Shown here piece by piece: positions 1 through 11,200 of a stretch of DNA of 64,000 nucleotides; the first letter of the stretch is position 1; each line of letters starts with the position of its first letter. The notes under the pieces were generated by a model. It was not told where the DNA came from, made no database searches, and was given only the letters and a program-made list of their open reading frames with translations. This stretch comes from Solenopsis invicta (Eukaryota > Arthropoda > Insecta > Hymenoptera > Formicidae). The position numbers and the translations under genes are program-made. The DNA lies in the NCBI RefSeq assembly GCF_016802725.1, contig NC_052672.1:5857685-5921684 (forward strand). The letters are read 5' to 3'.

Positions 1-168
1 TTTAGGCTCCAAGTGGGATTTCCCATGTTATGATAAGTGTGGAGTATCGACATCTTTTTGCTTCGATTCATATTCTCAGTTTTCTGTAACGTGCAGCAAC
101 CTTAGTGCTTCCCCACAAGAACATCCTACGTAATTTACCTTACGGATAGCTTTGTGCGTTAGGACTTA

Positions 169-383
169 AGCAAAATGGTTGACTTGTAATCTTAGGACAA
201 GTTTTATGACTTATGTCTTTGTCTTTAGTAGCGCACAATAACTCTCTTGTGTCTCAAGTCTTAAGTTACGAACAGAATCTCTTTTTAGTTAAGACTTGAG
301 ACACAAAACAGTTATTGTGTTTTACTAAAGACAAAGACTTAAGTTATAAAACTTGTTTAAGATTATAAGTTAACCATTCTGCT
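169..383. repeat. Long imperfect hairpin, arms about 95 bp
   Basis: The left arm begins AGCAAAATGGTTGACTTG (169) and the right arm ends GTTAACCATTCTGCT (383). The arms pair over most of about 95 bases around a loop of about 25. In the paralogous block (60140-60220) only the outer part of both arms remains. This is either a collapsed foldback element or a small palindromic transposon. Confidence 0.75.
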
Positions 384-2821
384 TAGAGCTTAGTTTAAGT
401 TTACTTATAAGTTCGGGCTTAAGTTTGTGGTTCGTACTTAACGTAACGTAATGTCTTACGGATATTCTCGTGCGGAAGCTTTTACTCGTGCCTACATTAA
501 ACAAGCGCAACACAGGTAATAAAATGAAGCGATGTCATCTACTTGTACCTGCTCTTCTCCTAGCTCGATGATCCTCAGGCGATAGTAAGTCCTCTTCCTC
601 GAAATGATTCAACCGGGCGAGATGTTTGAAGAAAAAGATTTACGTACAAATTCTATAATTATGATACCGTCAGAAAATGGGCCTTTACTTTATAAGTTAG
701 AAATCATTATAATTATTAAAAATTTATTTATAATAGTTACAAAATTTTTATTTGATGTTTATCTCTATGAGCGTTTACAATTATATTATCGATAATTATT
801 TATGGAAAACGTTTTACTTCGAAAAATTATATGATATTGTTATATTATATTATGCACGTATAACAAATAAAAAAGAATGCATCATAAAATTCATAAAACA
901 TTGGTACTAAATATTACGCCCAGTATTGGCGGTCCGGCGCGTGAACTTATCGATATTAGATTGACGATCGTCTATCGTCGTCTGTGACATCTGTCGTCGT
1001 CTTATTCTCGCTTTTCTAGGATGAACACGTTTCGTATTAAAGACCATTATTCCATAAAGTCTGTCTTATTATTTTTTGTGCGCGCGAGTGCATCCAAAGG
1101 GCAGGTGTGCGTGAGAACGAATCGACTTGTCCGGTCATAATCGTATTAATAACTTGAAATAAAATTGTCTATCTTTATTATATAAATGAAACTTTGATAT
1201 CCTATACTTCCTTTATATCTATATACATAAAAGAAACGAAAGACAACTTTTTAATGTTTAAATTAATTTTACATGATTTTTAGAACAATGTTAGTAAAAT
1301 ATATAATATTATATTTAAAAATTTAGAATGTATGTCATTTATTTATTTATAGTAGCTTAAAGAAAATTTTACTAAGTATTTGTAAATTTTATAAAGTACA
1401 TGGTGTAAAAATTTTACTGCAGAACATTTATCCACCTGTTTGGTAATTTTTATATGTAGTTTATAAATTTTTTTTTTGTATATTTCAAAAATTGTTTTTG
1501 TCACAGATATTTGCTAGATTGCCAAATAGTCCCAAGCTTTTCACCATACATTGTAAAATTTGTACTGAATTTTGCGGTAAAATGTCACGAAAAATTTTCT
1601 CCGTGTATAATCTTCTCGTATATTTTTAGTATTTATGTAAATGTTGTCCTAATCAGCAATTCCAGACCTTCTGTAATTTCAAAAGAAAAGAAAAGAAAAA
1701 AACACTGAAACGATACTTCGGTACACTTTTACGGAGACTCTGTCAGCGTTCTCCGATTCTAATCTGCCCTTCAAATAAAATGGTATAATTTTCTAAAATT
1801 TTTGGTAGAAATATGATAGATTCTTAGAAGTATGTACTTTCATAAAACGCAATAAAAAGATAATCAATTTTTTTCACCTTCTAATGGGTCCTACTCCTTT
1901 AAATATAAGTTCTTCAACCGGAACTTACACGGAATGCGTAAGATGCCGTACAACGGCTTTAATGAAAGTGAACCTATAAAATTCTCCCATGAATTTGATT
2001 GGAATGGGGTCGAGATTTTGGATGAGAAGCTACAACTTAACAAAAATTCATATCTGAAATAATATACACATATAAAAGAACAAAAGTGCTAAATTTACAA
2101 AATGATACTGAACTTCTTGATCCAATATATCTCGATCTTATACGTTGACGTTAAATCTTTGTAAACTTAATACTGCGTAAGTGGCGAGGAACAACAGAGA
2201 GGGAAGGTACAGATATACAATGCATATTTTTCTACGACACATTATCAGTATTGTTGTACACTCATACCTTACAGACAGGTTGATCTCTTTCTCTGAAGTC
2301 AAGATAAATGTTTATTATGCATTAATTTTAAACGTCGGTCTATTCAAAATTTAATTTTTGACTTTAAAAGATCCTCATGGTATTGTTAACACCTTCCATT
2401 ATAAAGAAAAAAACTTTTAAATTCCGGACATAAACCTTTTAACTTTGGACTAATACAACTATCAGACGTAAATAAATATTTTGGAAAGAGAGCTCGTATA
2501 AACTATAGAATTTTCATTGGTTCGTTATCTCACTGAGAGGAGGATCCATAATATGGATCGAAATGTCTGGACACTATAATACTGTAATAACTTAGCATGT
2601 TATCATTGATTTGCCGTATAAAAATATTCAGGTTATATCAGTTATTAATAATTTTATTGTTTTTGCACCAATAATTTCGTAGGCTCGAATTGGCAAATTA
2701 CTTTGAATTCTTTTAATTTTGGAGCCAGTAAACTTATAATAATTCTTATGATTTATTTAAGTTCTGCTACTTCAAAGAAATGAAATAATTTTTATTCTGT
2801 ATAAATTTCTTTATAGATTTA

Positions 2822-3090
2822 CGAGTAAGTCAAAAATTATCCGCACTTTTGCTAGAACACGTCTTTAAGTTTGTCATACCGCGTTCCGGGCAGGTAAGCT
2901 TTAAGTTGACACTACTGGGGTCCTATAATCAAAGCTGGACCTTGATCGCGTCAGTTTGTTTACCGCTACGAGCGTGTAAATATGACCGATCCGCTAAAAG
3001 TTAACTTAAAGCCTGTCTGCCCGGAACTCAGTGTGACAAACTTAAAAACGTGTTCTAGCAAAAGTACGGATAATTTTTGACTTACCCTAG
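2822..3090. mobile_element. Mariner-like MITE with about 37-bp TIRs
   Basis: The ends read CGAGTAAGTCAAAAATTATC and, on the other strand, CTAGGGTAAGTCAAAAATTA. They are inverted repeats of about 37 bp, and TA lies on both sides, as expected for Tc1/mariner target choice. There is a second inverted pair inside (CCGGGCAG near 2886, CTGCCCGG near 3015). No transposase is present. A second copy is at 62671-62935, shared by the duplicated blocks. Confidence 0.7.
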
Positions 3091-3344
3091 TATTATAGAT
3101 TTTATTATATTATTTTTTCAGGTATAAAGTATAATAGAAATAATAAATACATTCAAGGAGTGGTTAATATTTTAGAGTTATTAAGTTTATGTTTGAGAAT
3201 TAGCGAAATGAAAGAATTCATTATTCAAACGTAATTTTATTAATTAAAGAGATATAAAATAATATTATTTTATAATAAGAAATAGTATCTCGAGACGCAC
3301 CTACATCGACATGATTATATTGCAGGTTGATCTTTTTTTATATC

Positions 3345-3517
3345 TTACAATCGTTTCCAAATAGCTTGATACATGCTTTTTTTTAAAACGAAAATAATGA
3401 AAATCAATAAACCTTCAAGACTATAATAGACTATGGTGATGTAAGAAAATATCGTCCAGTGATAATCAAAACCTAAACATTTCTCAATGAAGTAGTTTAC
3501 TATATCAAATATCCATT
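3345..3517 (-). pseudogene. Decapitated Mth-like receptor: truncated last exon (TM6-TM7)
   Basis: The minus strand encodes the end of a Mth-family receptor, including WIFDIVNYF and LLIFIIFVLKKSMYQ, up to a stop at 3345-3347. It matches the gene C exon at 63190-63362. At 3517/3518 the match stops inside the exon, before the conserved KLFIVMG segment and the splice acceptor. The sequence then continues as intergenic DNA homologous to 31412 onward. The other eight exons are absent, so this copy cannot make a receptor. Confidence 0.85.
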
Positions 3518-4052
3518 TGATATTTTTAGGAGTCTGTAGCCTCCGCGCTCAGGTCCAATGTCTGAATTCATTCCGAAAATCCTTCATCACAGCTCCAAGC
3601 GGAATCTCTCACGCTATGGCAAGTGCTAAGTGTCGACATCCTTTTTTTTTGATCCATACTCTCATAGTTCTTATAACATGCAGCGGTCTTACTCGTGCAT
3701 ACGCGTTAAGCGACCATGTCAAAGATAAAAAAATGAAACAGTGTCATCTGTGTGTTCTTGCTCTTCTCCGTGTTCGATGATTCTCAGGTGACGGTAGATC
3801 CTCTCCCTCTCATGATGATTCGGCCGGGCGAAAAATTCTTTTTACAAGATTCGTTAATCCAATCACCGCTCTCTGAGTTTGCAGAAAAAATGACTCTAAA
3901 TATAAGATTTACAAACAAACACTACGAACGGCATTCGCACGAGCGTCAACAGGCCTCTTTCCGAACCTAGAAGCCGCAAAACTCGCAACATGGTTTCCCA
4001 GTCGTGTCTTATGACTCCAGCTGTGACGAGCGCATAAACGAATGTCACGTCA

Positions 4053-4147
4053 CATTATGGGCTAATTTTTTAATTCATCGATTGATCACTCGCATTATGC
4101 GTACATGCAGCTTTTACATAACTAAGTTAAAAAACTCGCCCTATGTA
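4053..4147. repeat. Small palindromic element
   Basis: Inverted arms (ATTATGGGCTAATTTTTTAA and a complementary AACTCGCCCTAT end) enclose a short core with TTCATCGATTGATCA. The homologous, better preserved copy is at 31926-32040. The insertion therefore predates separation of these units. Confidence 0.5.
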
Positions 4148-5023
4148 TGATATTCAATTTTTTTACCTGTATGTGATTTGAAAACACAAATTTTTTACTT
4201 TAAAAGCAATTATTTATATAGAATTTGTGTTTTTAAAGCAAAGAATAGTTATTTAAAATTTATATTTCTTTTTATTCTTTTTATATTCACTTTTATCTTG
4301 ATTTAAAATCTTAACATCAATTTGAACTTACTCCAATGCAAATTTTTGTAATTAACCATGTTCTAATTAAGCAGATTGCTATTTTGGACCAGAAATGTGG
4401 TCAAAATAAATATGATGCAAGCAGGACAAAAATTTAAATTAAGATATAACTTTCTGACAGGGTTTAATTATCTTAAAGCATCTCAATTGTTTATATTGTG
4501 CCCTTTCATATCAAAGTTCTTTATTAAACTGGTTTATTTGAGTTTCCCTACTTCAAAAATTGAAATAATTTTTATTCTATATAAATTTTTATGATAGATT
4601 TATTATAGATTTTATTATACCATTTTTTCAGATATAAAGTATAATGGAAATTATAAATACATTCAAGGAGTAGTTAATATTTAAAAAAATTATTAACTCA
4701 AATCTATGAGAATTAGCGAAATAAAAAAATTCGCTACTCGAATATAATTTTTATAATTGAAAGGATTTAAGAAGATATTACTTAATAGTAAAAGATTGTA
4801 TCTCGAGACGCACCTACATGGAAGTGAATTGCATTCTTCTTCGAAGAAAATAGGATAATAATAAATAACGGCTTTCAAGCATATTAAAGAAGTGATTATA
4901 CACACACGGCAGTTTTAAAAATTATATTAATTTTTTTAAAATTACAACAACTCTTATGAGTTAGTATAACGGCTAGTACTCGTAAAAACGATATATTTCA
5001 ATAGTAAACTATGGTGCCTGTAA

Positions 5024-5379
5024 CAGGGCGCGGATGTTCGTGCATGATTTCGTGTTGCGCGCGAAGAACCGCTGCGGTCTATTTAATGCGGCCTATTTCA
5101 TGTAAATATAAACATAAACAAAACACGAAAAAATTTTCTGCATTAATCCGAGATTACGTAAAAACACATTTCTTCAAAATGCCGAAATTTTTACACGAAA
5201 ACTTGGCAATGTCAATTAAAAATGACAAATGTTTATGATGTGTTCACCGGATTCAATTTATTAACAGATTCAGATTCTGTTAAATTGACAAGCATTGGGT
5301 CTTCTTGAGAAATGCAGCGAGCATTCGATCACTCGATTTTTCGCGCGACACGGGATTATGCACGAACATCCGCGCCCTA
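5024..5379. mobile_element. hAT-type MITE, 8-bp target duplication
   Basis: The element starts CAGGGCGCGGATGTTCGTGC, and its other end reads TAGGGCGCGGATGTTCGTGC on the opposite strand. It is flanked by GCCTGTAA on both sides (5016-5023 and 5380-5387). CAGGG-type ends with 8-bp duplications are typical of hAT elements. The homologous site in the next unit (about 32775) is empty. No transposase is encoded in its 356 bp. Confidence 0.8.
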
Positions 5380-5790
5380 GCCTGTAATATTTGGACAAGC
5401 GCATAGAGGACGATTATTCCATGTATATCTTTCCCTTTCACATACATCTTGTACACACTTTTGGTCATATGACGTAAAGGTAATCATACTCCATTTATAT
5501 GTATGCTCTTAGTTTAAACATTATTGTTTATTCGGCAAAGTTCAACGCGTGTCGAATGAGTGAAACCATTTTTTCTTTTCAAGAAAAGATTTATTTATTT
5601 GCATGGCTGAACTTAGCCGAATGCGCATACTATTAATATACATAGATAATTTACACAAAATGTTTATTTAATTAATAAATAATAAATAAAGTAAGTGTAT
5701 CCAATATAGCTTACTTGATATTTCCAGTTAAAAAGTTAAGTCACAATTATCTACTCAATAGATTGTTGACAAAAATAGTTCTTTATATAC

Positions 5791-6104
5791 AGTATGCCCG
5801 TTCTTCGGCTAAGTTTGAGAAGTTGTAATTATGATATTTTAACATTCTTTATAGTTTTTAATTTTATTCGAAATGTATTGGGAACATCGATCGATTAGAT
5901 AAAAGAAGTGCAACCGGTTTTTGTTTTGTTTCGGGACGCGGAGCTGTCAAGCAAAATTTCTAATAATTCCGCTACGAATGAATTGTATAAAGTTCCACGA
6001 TTAAAGCTTGTGTTCTTTTCGTAAAGAGTTTATTTATTTTGTCTTGCGCGCATTCAAGTGTCTTTGCGTGAGTGAAATATGTGCTCATCTCGTCAAGTAT
6101 AACA
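5791..6104. mobile_element. Degenerate solo LTR
   Basis: This resembles 24666-24929, sharing TCGGGACGCGGAG, TGTCAAGC and AATTCCGCTACGAAT. It is flanked by ATAC on both sides (5787-5790 and 6105-6108). The homologous site near 33385 lacks it. It contains about 58 extra bases (5822-5880) related in inverted orientation to 6728-6786. No internal retrotransposon sequence is attached. The family is not identified. Confidence 0.6.
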
Positions 6105-6596
6105 ATACTTTAATACGTTAATATATTAATAAATATATAAATACGTTAATAAACTCGCAAATGTAACATTAGGCCATTTTATTATCTATTTTCTACACTT
6201 TTTGTGAAAAAAGGAATAATTAGGCCATATTAATTACATATGTACTCACTATGACCTAATTAACAACTTTCTCAAAAATTTTTACTGTATCCACGTAAAT
6301 ATTTGGAACTGTTTCATATTTTAATGTTCAGAAATGTTTTCTACTTTAAATCTGACCATGTGTTTTTAATTCTGTACTCAGCAAAAAATTAAAAAGAATC
6401 GCAAAGCTTCGGTAGACCATGTACAGTTATCTGATATTCTATTTCATACATTTCACATACACGTACATTATTTTTTCATATACATTATACATATATTAAA
6501 TACAATTAAATAATTAAATTTATTTAAATTATACATACATTATATTAAAATTCTTGAATTTTCATAGAATGTTTACTAATTATCTATAAATATATA

Positions 6597-7789
6597 AGGT
6601 AAATGTCCCAATTATTGACAGTGTTCCAATTTATGACAATCGCACTTGTTTTCCTTAATAAATCAGCTAATATGGATCCAATATTTATTCTAAACATGTA
6701 TTTAAACTCTACATTTTATTTATATTTGATTACAATACATTTCGAATAAAATTAAAAACTATAAGGAATGTTAAAATATCATAATTACAAGCATAGTCTG
6801 ACGGCGACAGTTTGAACGCAGATGCTCTCCGTCATCTTAGAAAGTGACAGCTGATACTGAGACGTCTGTTTGCTGGATTTATGCAGTTGTGCTTTAAATA
6901 ATTTGAAATAAGTAAATTGTTTTGTCAAGTCGAGAGAAAGTTAAGAATATTTCTGAGCATAAGAATATTAAAGTTTGAAATTTTTGTAGTTAATTTATAT
7001 ATGTCACTAATTGGTATTAGAATATCTATTTGTCCGTATTACTGACTCTATACTGAACTCAGAAATAAATACATATAAAATGATATAAACGTATATATTT
7101 CTAAAGAGAACATGTAGTTTATAAATCTTATTCATTATGAAGTTAAAAAATTGCATTAATATCATAATTGATCTTTATACAATTTAGAAAATAATATAAA
7201 AATCAGCTCTTAACCTACATGTTCTTTTGTTTAAGTCAGTAAACGGGACACTTATATAATTTTGTACCAATTTGTGATATCTCAATAACTATTACTATTC
7301 CAGAAAGAGAATTGCCACGAGATAGGGCAAAACAGAAATACAAGTTTTAAACAACATGTAATAAATAAATAAATTTTGTTAAATACAAAACGGTATAATT
7401 AAATATGTTTAATGTTTCTTATAAAAGCATAATATGTAATCAGTAATAAGAAAGTTAATATATAGCTTCTGTCAGCAACAGTCATATTCACCTTCTGTCA
7501 GTAATAGGGAACGTTCATATGTTCGTTACCTGTCAGTAATAGAGACATGCATATGTTACAAATTGGGACAGAACCAAACTGACATGTCACTAAATGGTAC
7601 TTCAGCTACTTTTCAAAAAATATTATAAACAAATTAAAATCTGCCCATAAATAAAAAAAGACAACACAATTAGAATCCCAAATGTTCAAGCTTCCTAACA
7701 AAATCAATTTTTTATACCTTCTTTAACATGTACATTATTAATTTATTATTACGATAAAGTTACTACGTCACTAATTGGGACATTTACCT
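6597..7789. mobile_element. DNA transposon, TA target, TIR AGGTAAATGTCCCAATTA
   Basis: Inverted ends AGGTAAATGTCCCAATTA are flanked by TA (6595-6596 and 7790-7791). The paralogous spacer (about 33917) shows the uninterrupted site CTATAAATATAACTGTT. The interior is AT-rich, with recurring GTCAGTAATAG-like words near 7440-7560, and I see no transposase frame. It is a non-autonomous or decayed element, probably of the Tc1/mariner superfamily. Confidence 0.75.
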
Positions 7790-8208
7790 TAACTGTTACT
7801 TTTAAGCATCTTTTCGGACTTTTGTTACGACATTTCTGTTTCCTTTACTTATTCAATTCGTGATATTGCTACTTGGGACAATCTTTTCCGATTAACCAAA
7901 CTACTGGGGGTTGATCATAGAACTTTTTTTCTAGGGCGGAAACGTGAAAAGCAAAAATCTTTACCATTGAGGTTAATGGAGAAATTTTCCACTTTTCACG
8001 TTTTCGTTCTCGAGAAAAAATTTCATAATTGATCCTCTGGAATGGACTATCTGTTTTCCAATTTGAATCGTTACTTTTATACCGTTATTCCCTCTCCGAT
8101 CTCTCAAAATCTCAATACGGCTAGTTATCAACTCCTTTTTAAAGAATAATTAGCGTAAATATCGCGTAATTGATCGCATTTTTCTTGACTGTATAAGTAA
8201 ATAATTGG

Positions 8209-11200
8209 TTACGTTGCAGGTTGATTTTTTCTTATATCTTGCAATCGTTTGCGAATAGCTTGATACACGCTTTTATTCAAAACCAAAATAATAAAAATCA
8301 AGCTACCGTTAGAAGTACTTAAGGTGATATTGAAAAACACGTTCCAGACTGGATACTCGATGGACAAGCTTGAACTTTTGAATAAGTAGTATTGTACTAT
8401 ATCAATTATGAATTTCATTCCCATGACGATGAACAGTTTGAAGATCATGATAAATCTATTGAAAAGTAATATAAATGCAATTGATTAAAGAATAATATAA
8501 ACACAATCTTTTATAGAAAGAAAATATGCAAATAAACTAAACAATTCATAAAGATATCATTCATAAATACAGGTAAGACAGCTACAAAATTAAATAAATA
8601 TTGTCCTATTATTAGAATGTATTTAGAAGTTTCCTTGCACATTTGCTATAATACCAAAATAATTGTGTATAAAGCGTTTCTCATTTATGGGAAAATAACA
8701 GTGATAGTTAGTTGTATGTACAGTAAACACAACTGACAGTAACATAATATTAATGTTACAATGAATATAACATTAGTAATATTGATACTCTTTTAGGGAA
8801 AGCAATAGTAAAGAAAATCAACGCCTAAGATAAGCAATTTATATATAGTTAAAATTGAATTTCTATTTTATTTTCATTTTTATTTTTATTAAAAAGCTGA
8901 ACAGGTTCGATTCACCGAAATTTCATCAGCCGCAGCTAATTTGATAATCGATGTCATGTTATTTTATGTTGTTACAATAAATGACTCCGATGGGAATCAT
9001 ATTAGGTTAAGATATCATTTATATTGTAAATACGCGTTGATGAAAGTGTTTCAACATATTTAAGTAATGAGAACGAGAATACATATAAACGTAATAATTT
9101 CAAACTCAACAAGAAAATAGTATAAAACATAATGAATTTAACAGTTATTGTACTAGTTATTGAGTGCACTAGTATTGCACTAGTTATTGAGTGCAAAATT
9201 ATAACATTGAAAGTTGGCGTTTATTAGTATAAATAAATAACAAATGATTAAGTCTTCTGAATAAGGGATTTTTGATAAACCATACTTTTTTGTTTTATTA
9301 AGTGTAAAATAGTATTTCCTTGATAGATAAATCTAAATAATGGTTATATTTAAAATATTATAATTATCTAACCAACTGATTATTTATAATAAAAATCAAC
9401 AATATAAACTTCTGAACATACACAATTTTATTGTCATATTTTCTGTGTTTCAGTTTTAAATAGAAAACAATTCTCGCATTTTTGCGTAGGTTGTAGAACA
9501 TTAAAAATAGGATGAAAATGATAAAATGAACACAAAAAAGATCCTAAATATGTGTTCAAAATTTATTTACACAATCTACAAGTTTTTTGTCAAACTATGT
9601 CTTTTAGTTTATAATTACTTGCAAAAATAAAAAAAAATGAAGTTTTTAGGCTCAAAAAGCAACTCACCTTTTTATATTGGAATGAAGTTGTTTGCTTCTG
9701 GGATCCGTTCGACTTTTTATATTCGCTTTTACGTTATTGTAGTATTTCGTCGTGAGAATGAAGAACACCACGTTAGATATTAGCAGAATCGTCACCGGTC
9801 CATTAGCGAAAATAAAATCGCCGTAGTTAGCCCAACTGTTTTTAACTTTTGATTAAAATCATAATAAAATTTAATTTAACTACTTTAAAATTATTACGCT
9901 ATACGCAAAAAATTGTAACAGCAATACAAAAACATTGTTCATTTGGAAAAAGTATCGTCGGACAAGGAGGGGATTTCTAGCCCCGTGTCAGATTCAATCG
10001 TTATTCAGGACAAAATATCTTTAAAGATACATGAAAATGTTATGTCAAATTTCATTTCAAAAGACCCATACAATTTCGAGATATTGCGAGAAATGTGATT
10101 TTTCATTAATATTTTTTTTCCCTGCTAAATCTAAGTTAATCTTTACAAACAATTCATAATTATAAACGGTATTAATATACATAAGTTTAAATTTTTTGTT
10201 GTTCTTTGCTGAAAATTCTGTTTTAAAAAAATCATGAAATTTTGAAATCGCATTTTCTCTTGATCTAAATAATTGGCCACTACTAAAAAACTTCAGTCGA
10301 CAAGTTATATTCGATACTTTTTTCAGATTTTTCAATTTGGTGGAACGTTTCGAAAAAAAATAAAAACTGAATTTTTATTATTGTTCGATCTTATATGTAT
10401 GCATCAGGTTGACACATCTTATAAGTTGTTTTTAAATACAATTACTTACCTCTGATCTCACATATGCAAAAAGTTGTATAGAATAAATATTAATGGTACA
10501 AGCAAACTGAATATGTAAATAATTATTTTCCTTCTATTACGTTTTATTTAAATAATCATCGCAAAACTAGTTTCTTCATAATTTAGCCTTATTTTATAGC
10601 TTAGTCAAATTAATTAAACATGTTGATGGTACATAATATTGCTAACAAGAAATACATATAAATGTTACTTTTTAAAATCTTGCAGAAAATAAAAGTTTCG
10701 AATTTTACATGTTGCTTAGCTTCGAGGGGGTAACCACTCGGAAAATAAATGTACACCGGACTTCACCGGATTCCATTGGACTACTTTGGACTTAGTCGGA
10801 CTTTATCGGAATTTACGGACTTTACGGACTTCGCGGACTTTGTGGACTTCATGGACTTCATCGTATTTTGCCGAAGTTCATCGGAGTACATCGGACTTTT
10901 TATTAAAGTTTTTATTTTTTTGCCACTATTAAAAAATCTGAAAAATAAATCGAATAGAATACGTCATATAATTTATCCAAATTTTTTTAAAATGTTTTTA
11001 GATTAAGGAAAATTACGATTTCAATGATTACGATTTCATGAATTAATAATTCATTTTAAAAAGGTAAGTTAAATCAATCGCAATTTAATATTAACTTATT
11101 TTATAAAAAAATAAAAAATTTTTCATAAAATTACATATGATAAATGTGTTTATTAGAGGAGAAGAGAGTAATATGGCGCTCATTTTTATTTTCTTGGATA

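Larger units (their letters stand above)
1..3344. repeat. Intergenic block, close paralog of 59963-63189
   Basis: No gene is supported here. The block aligns almost base for base with 59963-63189, with scattered substitutions and small indels, and continues into a Mth-like last exon in both places. The largest difference is a hairpin at 169-383 whose centre is missing in the other copy. Around 480-620 there is a stretch that also resembles 3690-3830 and 31600-31720, so it is common to all four units of the array. The short frames here (604-795, 1511-1708) show no coding signature. The rest is AT-rich spacer. Confidence 0.75.
3518..8208. other. Intergenic region 3' of gene A, with transposon insertions
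   Basis: This is homologous to 31412-35570, the spacer 3' of gene B, once insertions are removed. The shared parts include the stretch near 3530-3980 and a small hairpin at 4053-4147. Insertions found only here are an hAT-type MITE (5024-5379), a solo LTR (5791-6104) and a TA-flanked element (6597-7789). I see no supported gene. Confidence 0.7.

Noticed and set aside
604..795. 63-codon frame repeated almost unchanged at 60435-60626
   Set aside because: The whole surrounding block is duplicated, so conservation is not specific to this frame. The related spacers at 3800 and 31700 do not keep it. The second half is an AT-driven run of Ile, Lys and Leu.
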